A stretch of DNA of 64,000 nucleotides. Source: Streptomyces griseoruber. GTDB taxonomy: Bacteria; Actinomycetota; Actinomycetes; Streptomycetales; Streptomycetaceae. Position 1 is the first letter of the stretch. The number at the start of each line of letters is the position of its first letter. Under the pieces are notes generated by a model that saw only the letters and a list, made by a program, of their open reading frames with translations, was not told the origin of the DNA and made no database searches. A program made the translations under genes and the position numbers. Location: assembly GCF_001514205.1 (NCBI RefSeq), contig NZ_KQ948765.1, forward strand, positions 801,200 through 865,199. Reading direction: 5' to 3'. Positions 57,533 through 64,000 of the stretch are shown one piece after another.

Positions 57533-58309
57533 TCAGTAACCCTGCTGGCTCGCGTAGAAGACCAGCCGGTACTTGCCGATCTGCACCTCGTCACCGTTCG
57601 ACAGAGGGACCTCGTCGATCCGCTCCCGGTTGACGTACGTGCCGTTCAGACTCCCGACGTCCGCGACCTTGAAGGTGCCGTCCGGGTTGCGACGGAACTC
57701 CACATGGCGACGCGAGACCGTCACGTCGTCCAGGAAGATGTCGCTCTGCGGATGGCGCCCGGCCGTCGTCAGGTCGCCGTCCAGCAGGAAGCGGCTGCCC
57801 GAGTTCGGACCACGACGGACGACCAGCAGCGCCGAACCCAGCGGCAGCGCGTCGACCGCGGCCTGCGCCTCCGGGGAGAGCGCCGGCAGCTGGGTCTGGC
57901 CGGTGACCTCGGAGTCGTAGGCCTCGAGACCGGAGATGGAGATGGTGGAGGTCGTCTCCGACGCACGCTCCGGCGTCAGACCGGGACGCAGCGGCGCGCC
58001 ACAGTTGGAGCAGAAGCGGCTGTTCTCCGCGTTGCGGTTACCGCACCTCGTACACACCAGGGCCGACATGGGAGAAAACCCTCCACCCGTACTTGAGGTT
58101 GACGGTTGGCCGAAACCTATGCCGCCGGACTGTGCGGGGTCAACAGACGCCGCGCCCTGCCCTCCGGAAATGTCACCTCCCGGGCCGGACATCTGGTCCC
58201 GGAACAGCGGCCGCTGGCCCTCCGCGTCGGGCTGTGCACGATGCCGGGCAGTCGCGTTGTCGCTGCCCTCTCGCGCGCTCTTGCCGAACAACTTCGCAAA
58301 CAACTTCAC
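57533..58309 (-). CDS. garA: FHA domain protein, GarA/OdhI-like, with zinc ribbon
   Basis: A 258-residue protein. An unstructured N-terminus (1-80) leads to a zinc ribbon with Cys 86, 89, 100 and 103. The ETTST phospho-acceptor motif is at 118-122 and the FHA domain at ~158-255, with the phosphothreonine-binding residues in GRHPQSD, SRRH (199-202) and LNGTYVN (221-227). GarA controls 2-oxoglutarate dehydrogenase and glutamate metabolism after Ser/Thr kinase phosphorylation; the conserved ETTS supports this. A GTG start at 58309 gives the long form. An ATG at 58069 (MSALVCTRCG) with GGAGGG upstream would give a ~178-residue form close to mycobacterial GarA. Confidence 0.9.
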   Translation of the reverse strand: MKLFAKLFGKSAREGSDNATARHRAQPDAEGQRPLFRDQMSGPGGDISGGQGAASVDPAQSGGIGFGQPSTSSTGGGFSPMSALVCTRCGNRNAENSRFCSNCGAPLRPGLTPERASETTSTISISGLEAYDSEVTGQTQLPALSPEAQAAVDALPLGSALLVVRRGPNSGSRFLLDGDLTTAGRHPQSDIFLDDVTVSRRHVEFRRNPDGTFKVADVGSLNGTYVNRERIDEVPLSNGDEVQIGKYRLVFYASQQGY

Positions 58310-58499
58310 GGGCGATTCCCCTTGACCGAAACAGACCCGCCCGTGGGGCAGGACGAACCCAGAATGAATACACCGGCCGACCCGGACACCTTCACAACGT
58401 CCGTATCCACCAGACAGTTTCCACCACGCACCACCCGATCGGTGCGTCGACCCCCCGCAACCTCATGCCCCTGCCGGACGGCCCCCATGCACCCCCGGT

Positions 58500-59342
58500 T
58501 CACTGGGAGGACGACCGAGCGTAGTCAGGCTGCTTCGCCGCTCGCAAGGCGTCCACGACGATCTTGTCCGACCGCTCGACGGTCACGGTGGCCTGCTCCT
58601 TCTCAAGAGTCTGCACCACGCCTCCAGGGATGTTCAGCGCCGGTTCGAGGTCCTGCGGGTTGCCGATGACCTTGAAACGAAACGGCGCGTTGATCTTGTT
58701 CCCGTCGACGCTCACGCTGCCGTCCGCATCCGTCAGATAGGTGCCGGCGACCACCCGCACGTCGTTGACCTGGATCGCCTCGGCGCCGGCGGCGCGCAGC
58801 TCCTGGATCGCGTCGAGCAGCATGTCCGCCTCGACCGTCCCCTTCGTGTCCTCGATGGTCATCGTGATGCCCGGCCCCTGCGCGGCCACCGTGCCCGCCA
58901 GGATGCCGAGTTGTTTCTCCTTCTCCACCGTCTGCTTACGGGCCTCCTCGGCCTGGTCGGAGCTGTTCTCCAGCTCCGCCCGCTGCTTCTCGAGTCCCTG
59001 CTTCTCGTCCTCAAGACGCTGACTGCGGTCATCCAGTTCATCGAGGATGCGCACAAGATCCTCCTGGCGCGCGCCGCGCAGGGCGTTCCCGCTGTCGCTG
59101 TTGGAGGCGACCTGGACGGCCAGGCCGAAGCCGAGCCCGAACAGCAGCAGGGCGACGATGAGTTGGGCCCGGGTGACGCGCGGCGGCCACAGCCCCTTCG
59201 CCAGCCGCTGCCGGCCGGTCAGCGCGGGCTCGGCGGCCTCCCGGTCCTCCTCGACCGCGACAGGGGGCGCCGGGACCTCTTCCGGCAGCTCCTTGCGCAG
59301 TCTGTTCTCGGCCACCTCGTCCTGGTTGCTCATCGGCGTCAC
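58500..59342 (-). CDS. DUF881 membrane protein
   Basis: A 280-residue protein: ~55-residue cytoplasmic tail, one membrane helix (AQLIVALLLFGLGFGLAVQV), a coiled coil (RILDELDDRSQRLEDEKQGL, LEKQRAELENSSDQAEEARK) and a periplasmic domain (AAQGPGITMTIEDTKG, ELRAAGAEAIQVNDVRVVAG) of the DUF881/SpoIIQ-neighbour type. The GTG overlaps the sbp stop (GTGA). Its paralogue lies on the other side of sbp, as in Rv1823-Rv1824-Rv1825. A cell-envelope or division role is likely but not shown. Confidence 0.88.
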   Translation of the reverse strand: MTPMSNQDEVAENRLRKELPEEVPAPPVAVEEDREAAEPALTGRQRLAKGLWPPRVTRAQLIVALLLFGLGFGLAVQVASNSDSGNALRGARQEDLVRILDELDDRSQRLEDEKQGLEKQRAELENSSDQAEEARKQTVEKEKQLGILAGTVAAQGPGITMTIEDTKGTVEADMLLDAIQELRAAGAEAIQVNDVRVVAGTYLTDADGSVSVDGNKINAPFRFKVIGNPQDLEPALNIPGGVVQTLEKEQATVTVERSDKIVVDALRAAKQPDYARSSSQ

Positions 59343-59671
59343 GCCCGGAAGACGTGCCGGCGGATCGCCGCGGCGTTGGAGAAGATCCGGATGCCGAGCA
59401 CGACCACGACGCCCGTGGACAGCTGGGCGCCCACGCCCAACTTGTCGCCCAGGAAGACGATCAGCGCGGCCACGACCACGTTCGACAGGAACGACACCAC
59501 GAAGACCTTGTCGTCGAAGATCCCGTCGAGCATGGCCCGCAGACCGCCGAAGACGGCGTCCAGCGCCGCCACGACGGCGATCGGCAGATAAGGCTCGACA
59601 ACCGCCGGAACCTCGGGCCGGACCAACAGTCCGGCCACGACTCCCACGACGAGGCCCAGTACGGCGATCAC
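59339..59671 (-). CDS. sbp: Small basic protein Sbp (DUF1290) family membrane protein
   Basis: A 110-residue protein of three hydrophobic segments (MIAVLGLVVGVVAGLLVRPE, VVSFLSNVVVAALIVFLGDK, STGVVVVLGIRIFSNAAAIR). Between them lies the conserved AVVAALDAVFGGLRAMLDGI. This is the Sbp/DUF1290 family, found between two DUF881 genes. Both flanking junctions overlap by four bases (ATGA/GTGA), so the three proteins are probably made together and may form a membrane complex. Confidence 0.92.
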   Translation of the reverse strand: MIAVLGLVVGVVAGLLVRPEVPAVVEPYLPIAVVAALDAVFGGLRAMLDGIFDDKVFVVSFLSNVVVAALIVFLGDKLGVGAQLSTGVVVVLGIRIFSNAAAIRRHVFRA

Positions 59672-60573
59672 GATGTGCCCTTCTCAGTTCTCGGCTCAGC
59701 TGTACGTACGATCACACTCGGTGCGGCGGGCAGCCGGACGTCGTCCTCCACGGAAATCGCCGTCCTGATGCCGTAGTTCTCCTGCAACACGTTCAGATAG
59801 ACGCCGTCCGCGCTGTTCTGGAACTTGGTGCTGAGGTTTTTCCCGTCCCCCACCGCGAGCACCGTGTACGGCGGCACCAGCGGCTTGTTGTCGACCAGTA
59901 TCGCGTCACCCGCGGCCCTGATCGCCGACAGCGCGGTCAGCCGCTGTCCGTTGATCGAGACGGCCTCGGCCCCCGACGCCCACAGTCCGTTGACCACCTT
60001 CTGCATGTCACGGTCACGGACCCGCCCGGTGTCCGAGAACCCGGAGGTCTCCCGCGGGTCGCCGTCACCGCCGGTGGTGGCCTCCTTGGCGTCGTTGACG
60101 ACGAGCTTGATCCCGGGCCCGTGCACCTCCACGGCACCCGACAGGACGCTCACCAGGTCCGCCTGGCCGCCGCCACCGCTCTGCTTCAGCGCCTCGCGCT
60201 GCCGGGCGCTCACGTCGTCGCGCAGCCGGTCGACGGTGCGCTCCAGTTCGTCGGCCGCCTTGGTCTCGGCGTCGACGCGGTCGACCAGCTCCTCGCGCTC
60301 CTTGGCGACGACCGGGGCCGAGATACGCGCCTGGGCCGCCCCGACGGTCACCACGAGGGCCGCGAGCACCAGCCCGCCCGCGAGACCGAGCTTCGCCCGC
60401 AGTGTCTTCGGCAGACCGCCGGCGCCCTCGGACTCCTTGCGGGCGGCGGCCTCGGCATACCCGTCGTCGAGGCTGTGGTCCATGACGTTGGTGAGCAGCG
60501 ACATGGACGCGTCCGGACGCGACACGCGCGCGGGTGTGCTCCGAACGGGGGGCTGCTGCGGCATGCCGCACAT
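59668..60573 (-). CDS. DUF881 membrane protein (upstream paralogue)
   Basis: A 301-residue protein: ~65-residue cytoplasmic tail, a membrane helix (LGLAGGLVLAALVVTVGAAQ), a coiled coil (KEREELVDRVDAETKAADEL) and the DUF881 periplasmic domain (VEVHGPGIKLVVNDAKEATT, VNGLWASGAEAVSINGQRLT). It is a paralogue of the 58500-59342 protein. Neither ATG 60573 nor ATG 60564 has a strong ribosome site; I keep the longer form. It heads the DUF881-sbp-DUF881 set, after a hairpin that ends the sugar nucleotidyltransferase gene. Confidence 0.87.
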   Translation of the reverse strand: MCGMPQQPPVRSTPARVSRPDASMSLLTNVMDHSLDDGYAEAAARKESEGAGGLPKTLRAKLGLAGGLVLAALVVTVGAAQARISAPVVAKEREELVDRVDAETKAADELERTVDRLRDDVSARQREALKQSGGGGQADLVSVLSGAVEVHGPGIKLVVNDAKEATTGGDGDPRETSGFSDTGRVRDRDMQKVVNGLWASGAEAVSINGQRLTALSAIRAAGDAILVDNKPLVPPYTVLAVGDGKNLSTKFQNSADGVYLNVLQENYGIRTAISVEDDVRLPAAPSVIVRTAEPRTEKGTS

Positions 60574-60618
60574 CGTCGCACGTCGCGACCACTACCTCCG
60601 AATGGCCCCACCGGCGAA

Positions 60619-60649
60619 CCGGACAGGCCCCTTGCAGGCGCCTGTCCGG
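60619..60649 (-). terminator. Hairpin after the nucleotidyltransferase/phosphomutase fusion gene
   Basis: The 10-bp stem CCGGACAGGC/GCCTGTCCGG with an 11-base loop begins about 20 bases after the stop of the leftward gene. Confidence 0.65.
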
Positions 60650-60670
60650 CACGCGCGTGTACTGCGCGGA

Positions 60671-63166
60671 TCAGCGCCCGGCGCTGTCCACGACCGACGA
60701 CCACTCGTCGAGCAGGGCCTGCGCGGAGGCGTCGTCGGGCCCCTCCGCCCACAGATGGGTGACGGCCTCGGCCGGGTCGGGCAGCACCATCACCCAGCGC
60801 CCGTCCGTCTCGACCACCCGCACGCCGTCCGTGGTGTCCACGAAGCGGTCTCCGGCCGCCTCGACGACCCGCCGCATCACCAGCCCCTTGACGGCCCACG
60901 GAGTCGCCAGATCCCGCTTCAGGACATGCGCCCGCGGAATCCGCGCGTCGATCTGGCTGAGCGTGAGCTGCGTCCGCGCCACCAGCCCGATCAGCCGCAC
61001 GAAGGCGGCCGTACCGTCGAAGACACTGCTGAACTCAGGGACGATGAAGCCTCCCTTGCCGTCCCCGCCGAAGATGGTCGTCTCGTCCCGTCCGACCCGG
61101 GTCAGGTCGTCGGGCGAGGTCGTCGTCCACTCGACCTGCGTCCCGTGGTAGGCCGCCACCTGCTCGGCGATCCTCGTCGTGGTCACCGGCAGCGCCACTC
61201 GCCCGCTGCGCCGCTCCGCGGCCACCAGGTCGAGCAGCACCAGCAGTGCCCGGTCGTCCTCGATGATCCGGCCCTTCTCGTCGACGAGCGACAGCCGCTC
61301 GCCCACCGGGTCGAACCGCACCCCGAACGCCGCCCGTGACGAGGCCACGATCTCCCCGAGCCGTACGAGCCCCGAGCGCCGCTGATCACCCGTCTCCGTC
61401 GGCCTGGACTCGTTCAGACCGGGATTGATGGTCAGCGAGTCCACCCCCAGCTTCCCGAGCAGACTCGGCAGCACCAGCCCCGCACTGCCGTTCGACGCGT
61501 CGACCACGACCTTCAGCCCGGACTCCGCGATCCCGGTCGTGTCCACGTTCCGCAGCAGCGATCCGGTGTACGCATCGAACACGCTGGCCGGAAAGTACAG
61601 ATCCCCGATCTCGCCCGGGAACGCCCGCCGGTACTCCTGCCGGGCGAACACCCGGTCCAGCTTGCGCTGACTGCCCTGGGACAGATCGGCACCCTGCCCG
61701 TCGAAGAACATGATGTCCACGGAGTCCGGCACCCCTGGCGAGGTCCGGATCATGATCCCGCCGGCCGACCCCCGCGCCGTCTGCTGCCGCGCCACGGGCA
61801 GCGGTACGTTCTCCAGATCCCGTACGTCGATGGCGCTGGCCTGCAACGCGGAGATGACCGCCCGTTTCAGTGCCCGGGCGCCACGGGAGTGGTCCCGGGC
61901 CGTGGTGACGGTGGAACCCTTCTTCAGCGTGGTCGCGTAGGCGCCGGCGAGCCGCACCGCCAGCTCCGGAGTGATCTCGACGTTCAGGATCCCGGACACC
62001 CCGCGGGCGCCGAAGAGATGCGCCTGGCCCCGGGACTCCCAGATCACCGAGGTGTTGACGAACGCGCCCGCCTCGATGGTCTTGAACGGATACACCCGTA
62101 CATTGCCCTGCACGATCGATTCTTCACCGATCAGGCATTCGTCGCCGATGACGGCGCCGTCCTCGATCCGGGCGGCTCGCATGATGTCGGTGTTCCGTCC
62201 GACGACACAGCCGCGCAGATTGCTGTGCTGCCCGACGTACACGTTGTCGTGCACGACGGCCCTGTGCAGGAACGCCCCGCTCTTGACCACCACGTTCGAG
62301 CCGAGGACGGTGTGTTCACGGATTTCCGCGCCGGCCTCGACCTTGGCGTAGTCGCCGATGTACAGCGGTCCGCGCAGTTCGGCGTCGGGATGTACTTCGG
62401 CGCCTTCCGCCACCCACACTCCGGGGGAGATCTCGAAGCCGTCGAGCTCGACGTCGACCTTGCCTTCGAGGACGTCGGCCTGGGCCTTCACATAGCTCTC
62501 GTGGGTGCCCACGTCCTCCCAGTAGCCCTCGGCGATGAAGCCGTAGATCGGCTTGCCCTCCTTCATGAGCTGCGGGAAGACATCACCGGACCAGTCGACG
62601 GGTACATCGGCCTCGACGTACTCGAAGACCTCGGGCTCCATGACGTAGATGCCCGTGTTCACCGTGTCCGAGAAGACCTGGCCCCAGGTCGGTTTCTCGA
62701 GGAAACGCTCGACCTTGCCCTCTTCGTCGACGATGGTGATGCCGAATTCCAGCGGATTGGGCACACGCGTCAGACAGACGGTGACCATCGCGCCCTTTTC
62801 CTTGTGGAAGTTGATCAGCTCGGTGAGGTCGAAGTCGGTGAGAGCGTCGCCGGAGATCACGAGGAAGGCGTCGTCCTTCAACGCCTCCTCTGCGTTCTTG
62901 ACGCTTCCGGCGGTTCCGAGTGGCTTCTCCTCATTGGCATAGCTGAGCTCCATTCCGAGCTCTTCTCCGTCACCGAAGTAGTTCTTGACCAGTGAGGCCA
63001 GGAACTGCACGGTGACGACGGTCTCGTTGAGCCCATGCCTTTTGAGCAGCCTCAGTACGTGCTCCATGATCGGCCGGTTGGCCACCGGCAGGAGCGGCTT
63101 GGGCATGCTCGAGGTCATTGGGCGAAGGCGTGTGCCTTCGCCTCCGGCCATCACGACGGCCTTCAT
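60671..63166 (-). CDS. Mannose-1-phosphate guanylyltransferase-like / phosphomannomutase-like fusion protein
   Basis: An 831-residue fusion. Residues 1-~235 are a nucleotidyltransferase (GGEGTRLRPMT at 8-18, the Lys of FLEKP near 155-159, GDALTDFD near 106). Residues ~250-375 are left-handed beta-helix repeats. Residues ~385-831 have the phosphohexomutase fold. In the mutase part the usual phosphoserine loop reads TTARDHSRGA (421-430) and the usual DGDxDR metal loop reads FDPVGERL (618-625), so two of the three metal aspartates are missing. GDP-mannose synthesis is the expected role of the first domain; the mutase half looks degenerate. A GGAGG site precedes the ATG. Confidence 0.85.
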   Translation of the reverse strand: MKAVVMAGGEGTRLRPMTSSMPKPLLPVANRPIMEHVLRLLKRHGLNETVVTVQFLASLVKNYFGDGEELGMELSYANEEKPLGTAGSVKNAEEALKDDAFLVISGDALTDFDLTELINFHKEKGAMVTVCLTRVPNPLEFGITIVDEEGKVERFLEKPTWGQVFSDTVNTGIYVMEPEVFEYVEADVPVDWSGDVFPQLMKEGKPIYGFIAEGYWEDVGTHESYVKAQADVLEGKVDVELDGFEISPGVWVAEGAEVHPDAELRGPLYIGDYAKVEAGAEIREHTVLGSNVVVKSGAFLHRAVVHDNVYVGQHSNLRGCVVGRNTDIMRAARIEDGAVIGDECLIGEESIVQGNVRVYPFKTIEAGAFVNTSVIWESRGQAHLFGARGVSGILNVEITPELAVRLAGAYATTLKKGSTVTTARDHSRGARALKRAVISALQASAIDVRDLENVPLPVARQQTARGSAGGIMIRTSPGVPDSVDIMFFDGQGADLSQGSQRKLDRVFARQEYRRAFPGEIGDLYFPASVFDAYTGSLLRNVDTTGIAESGLKVVVDASNGSAGLVLPSLLGKLGVDSLTINPGLNESRPTETGDQRRSGLVRLGEIVASSRAAFGVRFDPVGERLSLVDEKGRIIEDDRALLVLLDLVAAERRSGRVALPVTTTRIAEQVAAYHGTQVEWTTTSPDDLTRVGRDETTIFGGDGKGGFIVPEFSSVFDGTAAFVRLIGLVARTQLTLSQIDARIPRAHVLKRDLATPWAVKGLVMRRVVEAAGDRFVDTTDGVRVVETDGRWVMVLPDPAEAVTHLWAEGPDDASAQALLDEWSSVVDSAGR

Positions 63167-63281
63167 GTCGGAAGCGTCCTCCTAGAAGAGACGACGGTCT
63201 AGCCGACTTCACCCATCCAGATTGTCCCGCACTTTTCCGAAGCGGGCCATCGAGCCACTACTGCCCCCGCCCTCGACGGGC

Positions 63282-63890
63282 TCAGCCGGCCATGGCGTCC
63301 GCACGAACGAGGCGGCGGACCTGTACCACGTAGAGGACTCCTGCCCACCAATAGAGCGTTGTACCCCACCCTGCGAACGCCCATCCGAAAATAGCAGCGA
63401 GTGACGCCAACCACCCACTTCCGTCACTGAGCAGGAGCAACGGGAAGGCGTACATCAGGTTGAACGTGGCCGCCTTACCCAGGTAGTTCACCTGCGGCGG
63501 CGGATAACCGTGTCGCCTGAGGATGCCCACCATCACCAGCAGAACCAGTTCCCTCGCAAGAAGTACAGCCGTCAACCAGACGGGCAGAATCTCCCGCCAG
63601 GTGAGGCCGACCAGGGTCGAAAGAATGTAGAGCCGGTCGGCAGCGGGATCGAGCAGCCGGCCGAGGCTGCTGACCTGGTTCCAGCGCCGCGCGAGCTTCC
63701 CGTCCAGGTAGTCGCTGACGCCACTCAGAGCCAGCACCAGGAGCGCCCAGCCGTCGCTCTGCGGACCCCCGAACTCGGGCCTGAGGATCAGCCACAGGAA
63801 GAGAGGCACGCCGAGGAGACGCGCCATGCTGAGGATGTTCGGGATGGTGAGGACCCGGTCTGTCTGGACGCGGGTCTCCTGGACCTCCAC
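63282..63890 (-). CDS. CDP-alcohol phosphatidyltransferase (PgsA-like)
   Basis: A 202-residue membrane enzyme that transfers a phosphatidyl group from CDP-diacylglycerol to an alcohol. The complete motif is visible: D60, D63-G64, A67-R68, G77, D81 and D85 (SDYLDGKLARR, GRLLDPAADR). Five to six membrane helices follow. The GTG start has GGAGG seven bases upstream. It is syntenic with Rv1822 (pgsA2) upstream of the DUF881-sbp set, here with the fusion gene between. The acceptor (glycerol-3-phosphate, inositol phosphate or another) cannot be fixed. Confidence 0.9.
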   Translation of the reverse strand: MEVQETRVQTDRVLTIPNILSMARLLGVPLFLWLILRPEFGGPQSDGWALLVLALSGVSDYLDGKLARRWNQVSSLGRLLDPAADRLYILSTLVGLTWREILPVWLTAVLLARELVLLVMVGILRRHGYPPPQVNYLGKAATFNLMYAFPLLLLSDGSGWLASLAAIFGWAFAGWGTTLYWWAGVLYVVQVRRLVRADAMAG

Positions 63891-63945
63891 CCGGGGGCCT
63901 CCGTAGAAAACGAGCCAACGATGCCCCCTGACCCTACCTCAACGC

Positions 63946-63991
63946 AAAAAAGCTCTGGCTCTTGGGCCAGGTGGGCCCAAGAGCCAGAGCT
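63946..63991 (-). terminator. Strong intrinsic terminator at the right edge
   Basis: A perfect 18-bp stem (AGCTCTGGCTCTTGGGCC and complement) with a 5-base loop. On the minus strand it is followed directly by a run of Ts (the A-run at 63946-63951 on the plus strand). It ends a leftward transcript whose gene lies outside the window. Confidence 0.85.
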
Positions 63992-64000
63992 CTAAAAGGA

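Noticed and set aside
60671..63166. Naming the gene manB/manC or a bifunctional active enzyme
   Set aside because: The mutase metal and serine loops are degenerate, so the second activity is not supported.

Overview
The window reads as chromosomal DNA of a Streptomyces, or a very close actinomycete. GC content is very high, third codon positions are G/C-rich, and GTG starts and 1-4 base stop/start overlaps are common. It also carries marker genes typical of that genus: a DUF5999 peptide, a GarA-type FHA protein, an FtsR-like MerR protein, and the tandem glycine riboswitch in front of gcvP. I see no rRNA, tRNA, CRISPR array, transposase or integrase.

Left part (1-30 kb). After a partial SRPBCC gene and a membrane fatty-acid desaturase, bases 1786-29995 hold one leftward gene train of 18 genes encoding a contractile injection system (CIS) of the Streptomyces cytoplasmic / extracellular-CIS lineage. 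In transcription order it has: sheath, inner tube, a double zinc-knuckle protein, an Ala/Pro-rich linker protein, a DUF4255 cap-type protein, an AAA+ ATPase, a small unknown, a 2097-residue DUF4157 protein that resembles a tape measure or cargo, a coupled 199-residue partner, a tube-initiator-like protein, a LysM protein, a gpD/VgrG-like hub, a gpV-like spike, a PAAR-like tip, a gp25-like protein, two large baseplate proteins, a gpI-like tail protein and a DUF6519 protein. Most junctions overlap by 1-10 bases. The exceptions are short gaps around the hub genes and at the last gene, and a 124-base gap between the tube-initiator-like gene and the LysM gene that is almost filled by a 13-bp tandem repeat. 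No capsid, terminase, lysis or T6SS membrane genes are present, so this is neither a prophage nor a T6SS. A MalT-like LuxR regulator with an ATPase domain (30.3-33.1 kb) lies directly upstream on the same strand, separated by an AT-richer region with an imperfect 24-bp palindrome.

Middle part (33-50 kb). Here lie a PhzF-type isomerase, a CPBP membrane protein, a glutamate-cysteine ligase family enzyme and two conserved Streptomyces proteins. A xylan-type sugar module follows: a LacI regulator, a GH10 xylanase and a CUT1 ABC importer. Next come a large APC permease and a molybdate module: an HTH-Mop protein, modA-modB-modC and a tandem Mop protein. Several genes here look leaderless, with a TANNNT box 6-8 bases before the start codon.

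Right part (50-64 kb). This is the conserved actinobacterial block gcvP - dinB - merR - DUF151 - ftsR - garA - DUF881 - sbp - DUF881 - sugar nucleotidyltransferase/phosphomutase fusion - CDP-alcohol phosphatidyltransferase, almost all leftward. gcvP is preceded by a tandem glycine riboswitch. The order parallels the Mycobacterium pgsA2-to-gcvB block, but gcvH is missing from its usual place next to garA.

The CIS locus is the most interesting region. It contains a giant DUF4157 protein with an unassigned C-terminal domain and a translationally coupled partner, and an apparent split of the tube-initiator/LysM function across a minisatellite.
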